Assembly (NCBI GenBank): GCA_949152475.1
Contig: OX424570.1
Location: 27,152,694-27,216,693, forward strand
From: Terebella lapidaria
Taxonomy: Eukaryota > Annelida > Polychaeta > Terebellida > Terebellidae
Reading direction: 5' to 3'
Length of the DNA: 64,000 bases
Shown: piece by piece, positions 1-13,346 of the stretch
How positions within the stretch are numbered: position 1 is the first letter of the stretch
How the letters are laid out: every line of letters begins with the position of its first letter
Position numbers and translations under genes: made by a program
The notes under the pieces: generated by a model
The model's input: only the letters and a program-made list of their open reading frames with translations
Database searches by the model: none
What the model was told of the DNA's origin: nothing

Positions 1-1290
1 TGGACTATAATACGGAATCAATTACATCTTGAAAGATTTTTCTTCATTAATAACATATTTTCACAGACCGTCGATCCGAATGCAACAAAACTTATACACA
101 TCACAAAGGTACATAGGGAGAATCTTATGTATTTCGAGGAAAATTGTCTGAATAGATTTTGAGAAAATGGCCTCCAAAAGAAAAATCATTGTTTCCTTCG
201 ACAAACAATGTCGTTCTGACCTTTCTAGGTCATTCAAGGTCATATCCAAGGTGACCATTCAAACTGCGATATATGATTTCCCATTTGAATGTGCCAATAC
301 TTAGGCTCTATCTTGAAGTGTTGTTTTAGGAGTTTTCACGGCAAAACTCCAAATATAAAGGAACAATTGGGTGAAATTGTCCAAGTCCCAAAAATTTTTC
401 AATGGCCAAAAAAAAAAAAAAATGTTTTTGGGATGGAAATGGCTCAAAACGAATAATGACTTGATTTCGGACAAAAAAATTTTGTTTCGCCTACCTGTCA
501 AAAAATCAAAATGACTGCCTCACGCAGACCGTCATTTCAAAGGCAACGAAACATATACACATCACAAAGGTACATAAGGAGAATCTTATACATGATTTTG
601 AGGAAAACTGTCTGAATAGATTTTGCGAAAATGGCCACCAAAAATGGTCGTTTTTTTTCGACAAAAAATGTCGTTTCGACCTTTCAAGGTCATTGAAGGT
701 CAAATTCAAGGTCACCACTCAAACCGTAATATATGATTTCCCATTTGAATGTGCCAATACTTAGGCTCTATCTTGAAGTGTTCTATGAGATTACTCCGCA
801 CAGTTTCCATTATGAAGGGAAAATTGGCCCAAAAAGTTCTCAATGACCAAAAAAAATTTTTTTTTTTGCTGGAAATGGCTCAAAACGAATGATGACTTGA
901 TTTGAGACAAAAACATTTTTCTCGCCGACCCGTCAAAAAATCAAAATGGCCGCCACACGCAGACCGGCGATTCAAGGGCAACGAAACTTATACGTGTCAT
1001 AGAGGTACATAAGAGGAATGTTTTGAAACAAAAATCTTAAAACTGATCAGACAGTTTTCGAGAAAATGGCCACCAAAGTCCAAAATTGACCATTTTTCGT
1101 CAAAAAATAGCCGCCAAATCGGCAAAAACGATTCCATCAAAAAAATTGGAAAAACGTCTTTAGATATTGGCCTAAGGTATGTTCTGACAAATTTATGGGT
1201 AACATCTTCATGCCGAAAAAAGTCGGACGACGGACGGATGACGGACGACGGACGACGTACGAAAAACCACGATAATAGCTTATCGGCCCA
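1..1290. repeat. Three diverged ~440-bp tandem repeats, interspersed family
   Basis: A block starting CAGACCG and containing an ACATCACAAAGGTACATA-like core begins near 64, 525 and 961. The right end is a run of CGGACGACGG-type sequence and a TTATCGGCCC end (1226-1290). Short frames here are not genes. The family resembles the repeat at 21060-22905 in opposite orientation. From 1291 to 1945 I see nothing recognisable. Confidence 0.7.
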
Positions 1291-1945
1291 AATGGCCGAA
1301 AAAATGATTAAATGATTCTAAAAATGATTCAATATCTGATACTGATGCTCATCTCACATGAGACCAAAAAATTGCGGATTCAGTAATTTCTCATATTTGT
1401 AATGTCTTGGAAATGATGTGTTGTGGAACGAAACGCACGTTTTCAGTGCGTGTTTTAGACAAGTACTTGTATATCTGGATGAATTCTGGATGGACATGTT
1501 TCTGAGACTGAAATTATTTTGCTGGAGAAGCACATCCATTGCCTCTGAAACATAGAGTTGTATAATAATTATTTTTGCAGTGATATGTGGTAATTATGTA
1601 GCAGCACTAAAGGCGAAACAACCTTCAGTGGTGCGCCATTTGTATGGATGGTATGTATCGTTTTCGCCAGCATTCACCACAAAATCCTTAGGCATGCCAT
1701 ATACCTATTGGTAACGAATTAGTGTATGAATCAATCCTTCCCTATGCCAAAGTTCCTGTTTCGAGATCAAGTTCACGATGTTCAGTTTAGAACATGGTCG
1801 CAACAGTCCACGCAGATTGTAACTAATGATGTAAAAACCGCTTGTAGTCAGCAGGGTCTGGGTGTGTTACAGTCACATATCCTGTTGGGCCCATTTACTC
1901 TCACCAAAGGATAACATTACTACGGATGTATACGGCCGATTCATA

Positions 1946-1967
1946 CTTATAAATATGCTATAAATTC
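1946..1967 (+). promoter_or_regulatory. Candidate TATA region of gene 1
   Basis: Two TATA-like boxes in a row (TTATAAAT and GCTATAAATT) lie about 115 bp before the chosen ATG at 2079. The GCTATAAATT decamer recurs before gene 2. Transcription start not determined. Confidence 0.45.
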
Positions 1968-2078
1968 ACATATGGACGATATATAGCGTTGTTTTGGAGC
2001 TTTAAATAGTGATTTTGGATGCGAGTGATTGTTAGTGGCAGAAGATTGTGGAAGTTTGTTGTCGTGAGATCTCTCACT

Positions 2079-5000
2079 ATGGATTTCTTTACTCTCATCG
2101 TCTTTGTGGCACTAGCCAGTATCGCAACAACAGAATGTGAGTATGATAATCTGGCATGGCGATATAAACACATTTACATATTGAAGTCTGAAAAATAAAA
2201 ACATAAAATTACGACTACTAACGAAGCACTGAGTTTCGACAACTTATTGCAGGATATACTTAGTAGTTCCATCTCTTTTGATTGTTATCAGCCTACGACA
2301 GTCGGACATTCTGCATCTCAGATGGGGACTGGAAAGATGACGAGGGGTTTCTGTGCTCAGGTGATGACGTCATACAAGTAGATGAGCTGTTTCTCTACGA
2401 CTATAGTGAAGATTATGAATATTTATCTAGGGACTCGGATTATCTCTGCAAATATAAAACTGGCGACACCAGGGAGCCTTTAGTCAGAGCCAATCCAGAC
2501 ACATTTGTCAGAGTTGTGACAGCTTGTGATGGTCACCAGAGCTGTGAGGACTTCCATGTTCCGGATATCGATCTGTCGAATGGGAACGATGGCGACTATA
2601 TCATAATGAGCTACACGTGTGTTTTGAATACATCAATTTATCATCCCGTGGGTTGGTATTGTTCTCCAGTTTGGTTTCTTGATAGTATGCGATGCATCCA
2701 CTCCCCGCAAACTGTTAAAGCGCTGGATATGCATGTGTGAAAACGGACACGGCACATGTGTGAGAGATATGATGCATGTGTGAAAAGATAGTACATATGT
2801 GTGAGTAAATCAGGCCCGAACACAATTATATCATTATTGTGTGGTTAGAACGAATTTGCACAGAACCAACAGCCTACAATTATATATGGGAACAATATCG
2901 ATCATTTAAAACCAAGCAGCGGAAATGGTATGCACAAATTAATTTAGTGCAGTAAGTCACACATGTTGCGCTTGTTTTGGTTGTAAACTGCTATATATTG
3001 CAAAAGTTTGCGGTTCTGGTGGCAAAAGTGTACATGGAAATACCAATGAAAACCAAAATCACACATGTAGCGTCACCATTACGCCTAAAATTTAACGTTA
3101 TTTGATGATGTTAGTGCGAAATGATACAATGCATGTGTGAGGAACATTCGCTATGATATGATGCATGTGTGAGAGGATATTACACATGTGTGAGAGGATA
3201 GTACACATGTGTGATCACATTACATGAGAAAGAAACCAAGAAATTATGATATGTGTGTGCTAAACCTAATAGCGTAACCTGCAGCCTGTTATAATGATTA
3301 GGATACAGGTATTTCCGAAGCTCGAGCAAGACAGGTGCCCAGAGGTGGGTTGAATAGACTGGAAATATTGTCAATACAGTGATACAGGATTGTTTCCCAT
3401 AATGGGTCACATGGATAACATGATTACCAAGATTTGCATCCGGCATCTGCCCCACTCTGCATCGTAATTTCCAGACAGTAAGCCAAAGCGATCGGCGTAG
3501 AATCTACACATTCAATTTTAATAGGCTGCGTATGGGCCCGATATGCTGTATGTATGTAATATATGCTATCCATTTACGGCTCACCAGTAGGCCTACTGTT
3601 TTGTGTCTGCCATTTTTAAGTGTAAATAGCATACATATCCAAATGAAATTTATAAATACAAACACCAATAGTAATGCATTGATGAAATGTATTGGAATGA
3701 TTAGTGAGCATTTACCTATTAGACTGCTAGAAATCAGACGTTTACATAGCGAAACGACTGAAAACAGAAATAAGTCATGTAAGTCATAGCTGCAATATCC
3801 GTACATGTAAGTACAGACCCAAGCAAGCCATAATGGAGCGTTATGGGATGATTTATTTATTACAGTATTACTGATTTATTTAAATTTTCCCACGGGGAAG
3901 CTCTGATTGTTGATAGTAATAATAAAAATAAGATATGTATACAAATTTATCATCATTAAAGTGTATAGAGAGCCTTCGGTGCCGTGTAGCTAGTAAATGT
4001 GGATTAAATCAAGTGGAACCATATAGAATAAATACGATTGAACAAATAATACTATTGCCGCCGTGAAGAGTGGGCAAATGTCGGCATACAGAGCCAGTCT
4101 TGAATGTGGAGTGTCAAAGACATGATTGTAGTACATTAATTTGTCCAACCAAATAAGCAGACGAACATAATTTGTAGTAATATTAAGTACATATATATAC
4201 AGTACATAAATTTACTGCAAAATATTAATCATCTTTATAAAGCAAACTACAATAAATTGATCGAGGATCCTGTTGTATTCTAGTAATACACCGACATGTC
4301 AATATATTGAATGATGTACATGTAAGTAAAGAATCACTTACAAAAGTGTGCCAGGAAATAGAGAGATTTCGCATCAAAGACGAAGAAAATCATCATTTGA
4401 GGTACTAGATGTCTAAACGTACATACCAAAAAGGAAGTTGATATTTTATTATATAATTCAGTGCGAGTGTATCGTAATGATTTACCTGACATCAAGTATT
4501 GGACCAGTTAGGTGACCCTAGAGTTGCAGAGACAATGGAGCTGAAACAGCTGACAGTTAAATATGATAGGCCACAAGATAACAATAGAGTCAAGGCATAT
4601 CATTCGTACATACCATCCAATTCTTAGTAGGGTATTTTATAGTTTATGTTATAATAACACAAAGCGACAAACCAGAAGCAGTTGTTCAGTGCCACAAGTT
4701 TTGCTCGGACATGTACCACGACCAAGAAGGTTTATTTATCATATTTCATCGGGCTCAACGTACATCAATTCCCTCAAAACAGTCTTTGTTCTATAAGCGT
4801 GATATCCTTTTATCATCATGCAAAATTCAATTTTAACCATCACTTCTGACACTCGGTCCACGCTGTAATCAGCTATAGTCACAAATAGTGTAATGGTTTT
4901 CAAGCATGCTAGTATTTTCGATTAAACATGCTGAATGCACCTTACGCAGATTTCGTGACTGCTTGGACGGCGTGTGATGTGGTCGAAAGCCGAACAATAT

Positions 5001-8000
5001 TACCACATAACTTAGTCGTTGAGCCTAGCTGCCAACTACAACCCTAAATAATTTGGGCAAACTCACTCGTATTGTATTTTCAAATATCACCAAGATCGTT
5101 CAGTAGCCTGCCTTTTATACATAAAACCCCATATTGTGCAATAACCCTATAATATGTTCACAGCTTACAACCGATAGGACGCCAAAGTACTAGGATATTT
5201 TATGCACGAGAGCACCCGCCTCTCAAAGTAATATTCATGTTGGTAATTGATTGGTAAATGAGATGATTATTTTGATGAATGAAATGAATATTCTCGCATA
5301 ATTATTTAAACAAATTGACCCTAAACTGGTAAGATGATAATTTCCACACAAAACCATCACTATGCTGTGTTTGATAGCAACTGAAGGTTACATGTGATAT
5401 TTTAAAGGTTACAAGCTGGAATTGTTCTCATTCCCGATTCCCTTCCTGAGTACCCGGGAAAGAACATTTCTTATTCCCGTTTCACCTGAACAGGAGATCC
5501 GAGAATAAATTAAAACATAGTCAAAATATGTATTTGAATGAATGACACTCCTCACACATGCAGCAAAACATCATATCATTTCTCACACATGCATACTATC
5601 TCCTCACACATATGTACTGTCTTCTCACACATGTGTATTGACATGGTGATATTATTTTGACCAAAAAACTGCGTGAATAATGCAAATAAACAGCAATTTT
5701 CACCATCGGGCCAGTCAATAGTTATTCACGTGTACCATAAATTACGCATTGGGGGATTATCAACAGGTTTTCATACGTATTCAACAGAAACTGTCATCGT
5801 AACACTTGAATGCGTTTTAAGTTCCAATAAAACTGGTCTACATTACTGCAGAGCATGTTATAATACATATAATACGACACAACTTCTTACTTTCTCGTTC
5901 CAGTGTCCTGTTTTAGGTATACCACTATTTTCTGGCCATGGAACCATGCTGGGTGACAATTACTCACACATATGTACTATCTTTTCACACATGCATCGTA
6001 TCTTTCACACATGTGTCTTGTCCGTTTTCACACATGCATATCCAGCGCTTTAACAGTTTGCGGGGAGTGAAATAATATAGCCCCACGCGTTTGTACGGAA
6101 GCTCATATTCGCCACATAGAGGAGCACAAATTTTTTTTAGAGCGTTATAACGCTTTAATTACAGTGTAATAACGCTGTAATACAGCGTTATAACGCTCTA
6201 ATTTACAGCGTTATAACGCTCTAATTTAGAGCGTTATTACGCTCTAAATTAAACCGTTCACCTTCCCATCATATTTCCAATGTCTTGATTTATAATAAAC
6301 ATATCTAGATCAGAGTAATTTTGAGATTTCCCTACATATGATTGAGCTGATGAACCAGCAGGTCCGATGATGTCTCTGGCAGTGTAAATTAGAGCGTTAT
6401 AACGCTGTAATTTACAGCGTAATAACGCTCTAATTACAGCGTTATTACGCTGTAATAGAGCGTTATAACGCTGTAATTTACAGCGTAATTACGCTCTAAT
6501 TTACAGCGTAATTACACTCTAATTAGAGCGTTATTACGCTGTATTAGAGCGTTATAACGCTGTAATTACAGCGTTATTACGCTGTAATTAGAGCGTAATT
6601 ACGCTGTAATTAGAGCGTAATAACGCTGTAATTAGAGCGTAATTACGCTGTAAATTAAAGCGTAATTACGCTATAAATTAGAGCGTTATAACGCTGTATT
6701 AGAGCGTTATAACGCTGTAATAGAGCGTTATTACGCTGTGATTAGAGCGTAATTACGCTGTAAATTACAGCGTAATAACGCTGTAATTACAGCGTTATTA
6801 CGCTGTAATTAGAGCGTAATAACGCTGTAATTAGAGCGTAATTACGCTGTAAATTAAAGCGTAATTACGCTTTAAATTAGAGCGTTATAACGCTGTAATA
6901 GAGCGTTATAACGCTGTAATAGAGCGTAATAACGCTTTAATTTACAGCGTAATTACGCTCTAATTTACAGCGTTAATACGCTGTATTACAGCGATATAAC
7001 GCTGTATTAGAGCGTAATTACGCTGTAAATTAGAGCGTTATTATGCTGTAAATTTGAGCATTATTACGCTGTAAATTAGAGCGTTATTACGCTGTATTAC
7101 AGCGTTATAACGCTGTATTACAGCGTTATAACGCTGTAAAGAAAAAAGTGCATTCCTCCATCTGGCGAATATGAGCCACCGTACGTTTGTGTGTACTTTT
7201 TAAAGGATTGTTTTGTCCTTGCTTTCAGAAGTGGCGTCAATACACAGTGTGAGTGGTCTGGACTGCCCCTCAAACCGATCGCTTCACGTTATCTCAGCAC
7301 ATTACGTGTTCGAGAACCGAGGCAGCTGTCCGTCCAACAAGAGGCAGGCTGTGGAGGAGGACTACCTGAGCGAGATCGTGGATACGTGTGATGGTCACAA
7401 CTCCTGTGACGTCATACTACAAACAAAAACCTTCTACTGTGGAACCTTCTCCTCATATGGGGTGAAATCTGTAGACGTCGAGATCCGATACAGATGCAAC
7501 TTACCAACAGGTACGCTTCAGATATTCGGAAAATCAACCGTTTACACAACGTGGTGAAATTATGTCAATTGATAATGCACTAAGACACGTTAAGGTGAAT
7601 TCACACGTTTGGGCCAACGTTTGCCAGCGTTTTGAAAAGTTACCAAAAATGAGACCAAACGTTGGTGAAAATACGTTCAGAGGAAGAAAAAATTTAGTTC
7701 ACATAGTGAGCGTTTGGAGTACAGCGTTGGCGAGCGTTGGTGAATGTTTGGTAACGATAGCGAGCGAATTGGCAGCGTAGCATGAACTTTACATAACGAA
7801 TGCGAACTTTTGCTAAATTAAGCTAGCTTTGGTGGAGCGTTGTCCAGCGTAGGCCAACTGAGCAGAACTTAGCTCAACACATGCTGAGCGCATATCAACG
7901 GAGCTCAAAGAAATACAACGATCATATAAAATGAGAGCTTTTTCGGGCGGATAGCCATCAATCGAGCAGCTTTTCCAAGTGCAACATTGTGACGCTCTGA

Positions 8001-8986
8001 TCCAGAACTCTACGATTATGTCAAATGTACAAACTTATACTACGAAAGCTGGGCCAACCTTTGATTCGCGCCTGTTACAGTCGGCAAACGTTATAGAACG
8101 TTTTTCAGTTCATTCGCAAAAGTTTATAAAAGTTTGATAACGTTGTGCAAAGTTGGCCTCCATTGTGCTAAGTTGGCAAAAGTTAAAGCTATAATCACTT
8201 TTAGAATTGACTAAATTTATTCATTCTGTGATAGCTTCATTTTGTCTATAGAATGAGAAATCGGACAAATTGGGGTCTGAAATTGTGAAATACGTGTCTA
8301 AATTGAGTTTCAACATGTTCAACATTTCCGACGAACTTTAATTTCCCAAGCATTCACCAGCATACACCGACTTTCACCAACTTTCAACAACTTTTACCAA
8401 CGTTTGCCAATACGTCGGTAAATGTCGGCCCAAACGCAATAGTTTGAATCCACCTTTACTTATGGAATCGACAATCATGAAAATAAAGACATGTAAACTT
8501 TTAATTATTATCACTAAATGTGTTCTATTCATGCTCACCTCGATTTCCTTATGTTTTCAAACTTGACCACAGGGCAATCAAAGCGTATTTTAGAGGCTGT
8601 GACGGTTCTATCTTTAGATATCTATACGCTCGCCAGTTGACCAATCAGAAATTCCACTAATTCATTACGCCAATAAGCGCATGAAGCACGTCGTACATAC
8701 TTGGCACAATTATCAATATCAAATTAGGCATGATAAAAAATACAATTATTATAATCATTTCAGACGATAGGCCTACCCATACTATCACACAAAAATCCCT
8801 CTCTACAATATCGCCAGAAACGTCAGCATGGACGGACACATCACGTGACCACTCTGATGACGTCACGGCGTCTCTCTCAAGCCTGACATCACGGAGTTAT
8901 ATCGGAGCTCCTGGCGGGGGGAGTGAGCACCAAACTGGATCAAAAGCAGGTACATCGTGACAATAATCAGCTATTTTTAATGGAAT

Positions 8987-9035
<49 letters not shown>

Positions 9036-11089
9036 CGAAACAGGAAAATCAGCTTTCAACCATCATGAACAACTGACTGCTTATAATGATTATGTACATT
9101 TACGTGCGAGTGGCTTTAACGGGACATATTTATATGTCAACGAAAAAAACCCTGCGCATATTATATTCCAGTGCACTCCACAATTTATTTCCTTGATGGG
9201 AGTGTGAGCCCATGTTATGTACAGTCCTGTTCTTGTCTCTAATATGTAAACGATACTCTTGGTTCATTTTCTAATATTCCTGGCCATTGAACTCAATTGA
9301 ATTTAACTGTAATTAAATTCAGAAAATCAATATGCGAGCAATGCAAATTCAATTACATATCCCCGTTTCACAATCTGACGTATTCTATCCTAAACTTCAG
9401 TTGTATAACCAGTTTTAGAAAGTATATTCGCTAGCTGTCGAACATAGAGTCATACCGTGATATCCGGAAAATGATGTAGGAAACAAAGTATATATCCCTA
9501 TAGTATTGAGATTTGTCACGTTATACTCCAGGTCTGTATGTGGGAGTGGCTGTCGGAGCTGTGGTCGTGGTCGGGGTCATCATCCTGGTCGTGTTCTTCG
9601 CTCGAAGGTTAATAAAAAAATATTGTTTGCAAATATGTGCATTTCATATATTACAGGGCAAATTAAGTTGCATTGAGTTGAGTATGAGTTGCGAGCTAGC
9701 TTTTACTTATGGAGTGTTCAAACAACAGACCTCACATCATGTTGGATCTCAGCAGAAGCTCGTTCTGTAGACGTGTATTGTTTTACTCACCAGAGGCTCC
9801 AGAAAGAAGAGGACCCGAGACCACATTGAACTCGTACAACAGAACTCTAGCAGCCACAGTGGGCCCGCCACTGAGCACGGACTTGTAGGGACCACCAGGG
9901 ATCACGGGACTGTAGCGGACCCACGTTACGGGGAGGTTGAGTACAGCATGGTGGGGGAACCCTGGGGTGAGTGTCTACACTGATTGGATATAAACAGGGA
10001 TGACACTTTATTGATTCAGGTGCTTTGTGGAGAAATCGATTATCGGGTTTTGTTATGGGTAATACTAATACATTATTGGCTTTTAATATGGGAAGTATAA
10101 CTCATGAGAATACAACCCGTTGCGTCAAATATTGGACATGGGGAGGACAGCAAGAATGATACACTAGTTCACAAAGGAATGATTATACAGTTATCAAAAC
10201 TATTCATTATGGGAACCAAGAACCAGGAAACATAAATTACATGATATAAAAGGCCCAACCTTTATTACATGCTTCATTTCACTGTATAATTGTCCCTGCT
10301 ATACCTCTAACGTGGCGGACACAAGGATCGACTAGAATATAGATGATCCTTGGCGGACATGCACCGACATAATTATTACCAGATCAATACGTCATCAGCT
10401 GATCATACTCCTAATACAGTCAAGCTTCGAGTTCTAAGACAAATATAACTTGGAATATCGAGGAAGCCCGACAAAACATCTATAACAGCCACTGCCCTCC
10501 TCCAGATTCCTAATTCGGAGAGAATTTTTTGGGTTGATTCTTTCATGGCATTTACTTCTATATCCATTAATTTTTGTTTCGATATGTCATCTTATTCACT
10601 TTTTGGGTTAAATTGATTTTTGAGTCATTTAATGACATTTACATTTCTGATCATTCATCTTATTTACGATATTTCAATAAATCATATTTACCTTATTTAA
10701 AATAAATTGAATCTTCAACAGATGTCGAGCCCATGGGGACGCCAGTTTGCGTGTACGCCGCTCCCGTGAAGCCTGACAAACACCTCACACGTCAGGACAC
10801 TGACAAGGAGGACACACTGCAGGAGAACGTCAACTACGAGGCGACTCCGATGCAGCAGCAAATCATAACGTCCCGAGCCCAACCGACACCCGTACAGCAT
10901 CAAATCATAACGTCCTCAGTGATTGATGACACGACGATTGTGGATAATTCCGAGTACGCGCCATGGGCGGCTAACAATAACATTGTTATTAGCGGGGCGC
11001 CAGGACAGGACAGGCGTGATCGAGACCGTGTCCGGGATACTGATGACACAGTAATGGTTGATAATCTGGAGTACTCAGCCTGGGCATGA
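2079..11089 (+). CDS. Gene 1: membrane receptor with two SUEL-like lectin domains and tyrosine-rich tail
   Basis: Seven exons fit GT-AG rules and one frame (497 aa): 2079-2136, 2292-2651, 7229-7510, 8764-8949, 9532-9607, 9803-9966, 10722-11089. Residues 1-19 are a hydrophobic signal peptide. Residues 20-139 are lectin-like domain 1 (six Cys, core TACDGHQSC, ending YTC). Residues 140-233 are domain 2 (core DTCDGHNSC, ending RYRC). Residues 234-295 are a Ser/Thr/Gly stalk. Residues 296-320 are a Val/Ile-rich transmembrane helix followed by basic residues. The tail has EVEYSMV (fits ITIM), ENVNYEA, VDNSEYAPW and VDNLEYSAW at the C-terminus. The exon 2 donor (GTTGGT) is weak and is chosen by phase and by alignment to the paralogues. 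Intron 2 (4.6 kb) is filled by two transposons. The lectin call rests on cysteine and core-motif spacing; ligand and function are unknown. Confidence 0.82.
2699..6069. mobile_element. 3.4-kb non-autonomous TIR element in gene 1 intron 2
   Basis: The ends are inverted repeats of over 100 bp beginning CACTCCCCGCAAACTG, with the last 9 bases at 6061-6069. The arms are rich in CACACATGTG/CACACATGCAT words, which also occur at 3120-3220 and 5540-5650, themselves inverted. No transposase frame is visible and no clear target duplication was found, so the superfamily is not assigned. The left end lies 47 bp from the gene 1 exon 2 donor. Confidence 0.8.
6095..7182. mobile_element. 1.1-kb TIR element filled with a palindromic satellite
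   Basis: The inverted ends read ACGGAAGCTCATATTCGCCA and ACGGTGGCTCATATTCGCCA. The flanks GCGTTTGT (6087-6094) and ACGTTTGT (7183-7190) are an 8-bp target duplication with one mismatch, as in hAT-type elements. The interior (about 6135-7140) is an array of ~20-bp units, each itself a palindrome such as AGCGTTATAACGCT or AGCGTAATTACGCT. Confidence 0.8.
7590..8459. mobile_element. ~870-bp palindromic MITE in gene 1 intron 3
   Basis: The left end reads TAAGGTGAATTCACACG..GTTTGGGCC. The right end, reversed, reads TAAAGGTGGATTCAAAC..GTTTGGGCC. The interior repeats CCAACGTTTGCCAGCG-like words in both orientations. Exact ends and target duplication are unclear. Confidence 0.6.
8988..9036. repeat. 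(CAA)n microsatellite
   Basis: A perfect run of about 16 CAA units shortly after the gene 1 exon 4 donor. The Asn run in the translated frame is intronic, not protein. Confidence 0.9.
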
Positions 11090-13228
11090 AAAATGATTGT
11101 GACTACAAAATTAGCTAAGGACGGCGCCAAATTTATTCGTCAGTTCAGTGTGCAGGATTCTGAGAAAGCGGCAACCGTGATACACTCAGCCTGCGGATGA
11201 AGCCGAAATATTGTATTAAATGTTAACAAAGCATAATTTGCCACATTCATAAGGAAATTGGCGGACCTGTTTACTTGTATAGCTTGCTATCCGAGAATCA
11301 TACAGTTGGAGCTTTTATTGGAAACATATCAATTCCTTACTATATTTGCATTGTTTACTGTGAAATTGTCGACGTGTAGTTTGCTGAATTTCAGTAGTTA
11401 TCGTCCGTTTATCTGTCACACATCGTGGACACCTCCGTTATAGACCTTATGAAAGTGCTTCTAATTACATTTTCATGCACTGTCAAATGTATCTGTTTAC
11501 CATAACAGTAATGGTGTCCGCCTTCTGTTTTCATCAATGAAAACAATCATATCACAATGATGCGAGTACAATCACAGAATGTTATTGACAATTATACAAT
11601 GACTTAATGTTAGTATCCTTACTTTTTTGTATTTTTTTTATGAAAAAAACCCATATTTATTCCGATGTAAAAAATGGCAAAAAAAATCATAACTGTTGGC
11701 AATGCCATGTTAAATTCTTCGTCACAAGTTATATTGTAATAATGTATATATATCATCGACTAAAAAAATGCGTGATGAACGACAATTTCAAATTGTGATG
11801 GGAAAAAAACCTGTGTTTTATTGATAATTAGTGAAATGTTTTTGTTATGGTATGTTGCTAGTTGTGCAAATCATTCAGAAGGTGAGCTCCTTGTTGTGTT
11901 CTGAACAAAACGAATAAAAAATTCGTGAATTTTTGTAAATATAGATAAGTAACTTACCATATTTCAATTTATCCGAGTAAATAATAATTCACAGATAACA
12001 ATACTCAAACTCGTTCGATGGATGTTTGTTACTGAGCTTACTCTGCGTTTTGGCAAATCCATATTTCACCCCACTGCAGAGCTGAAGGTAGAAAACTAAT
12101 GGGTAGTTGATGTTATATGAATTACTGAAGATGCAACGTCATATTTTGGTATCATCATTGGAGAGATTGTGTGTTGACAACTCAATATTGATACTTTCTG
12201 CCAAGAACTGTTCCTGTGTATAGTATTCTATTGAATAAAAAAAATCGAGTCTGTTTCTTGGAGAATAACACATATGTAGCACATACAAAATTAGCATTAT
12301 AGCTGGAATTTTATTCAACTGCGCAAAAAATGTGTCAGTTTTCTGGACCATATGATCCGATGAGCTTATCGCGTCAGTTGGTGTGCGTCATTCGTCCAGC
12401 TTCCATGTGTTAGTACGAAATCTCAAAATCTGTCTGGTGATTTTTTCCGGAATTTTGTTTACATTTTTCCTTACATGTAGGGAAATGTCTCAAAGTGTAA
12501 TTATTTTGTTGAATCGATTGGACGAGATTTACGAGTCATTTAAGCAGAAATCGCTGTTTCTCCAACGTGTCTAATAACTAAATCGCCGGTTTGCACATAG
12601 CGGTCATTTTCATTCCCTGTCGGGTTGGCGAAAATATTTTTTGGGGACCGGATTTATATGTTTTAGCCATCTCCAGAAAAAAAAATGTTTGGGAAAAATA
12701 GACCCTTACTATTGGCACGTGTATATATATATCATGACAATATCCGGGCAGATCGCAAGATTGCTCTTACCACCTGTCTCTGACGTAAAAATCTATATAG
12801 ATACGGTATGAACCACTTTAGGGAATCCCAAAGCAGCTACGAATGGATTTTTTTTCTCAATAACTAATAAGACAACTTCTCCAGCGAATGTCACATTTGG
12901 GCTTTTGTATCACATCAAAATATACGTAGATAAATTATGAGTTTCATTGCAAGGATCGCGTTTTCTCGAGTGTGCTTCACATTCTTGTCCTCTCTAGAAC
13001 ATTGAAAAACTTCCTCAATTATATCTGCTTTATCAACATAATCAGTGGACATCGACACACCGTTCTTCAAAGTGGATATGCGCGTCCACACGCGGTATCA
13101 CATTCTCTAATCGCGAGCTAGCACACGGATTCGTATTATCAAATCAATCAAAGCAAGAGATAAGTGAAAAGTGAGATGAGCTTCCGGGTTCGCGGTAGAG
13201 AAGACGCTAAACCTCGGCAGTGATTAGT
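11090..13228. other. Gene 1 to gene 2 spacer
   Basis: Probably holds the gene 1 3' UTR and gene 2 upstream sequence. AT-rich; AATAAAA near 11914 is a possible polyadenylation signal. No coding frame of interest seen. Confidence 0.5.
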
Positions 13229-13248
13229 TATATATAAGCTATAAATTA
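13229..13248 (+). promoter_or_regulatory. Candidate TATA region of gene 2
   Basis: TATATAA followed by GCTATAAATT lies about 100 bp before the ATG at 13347, the same paired arrangement as gene 1. Confidence 0.45.
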
Positions 13249-13346
13249 GACTGTAATTACACTTGTTGAGGCGGTGCCAGTTCATCGCTCGCTCTCGCGA
13301 GCTCTGGTGTTGGAAAAGAAGCTGTGAAGACTCAAATCCGATCAAA

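Noticed and set aside
5673-6053. 126-codon frame in the 3.4-kb element as transposase
   Set aside because: No transposase motif; its C-terminal part is translated TIR words.
8923-9207. Asn-rich 94-codon frame
   Set aside because: Asn run is the intronic (CAA)n repeat right after a good donor site.
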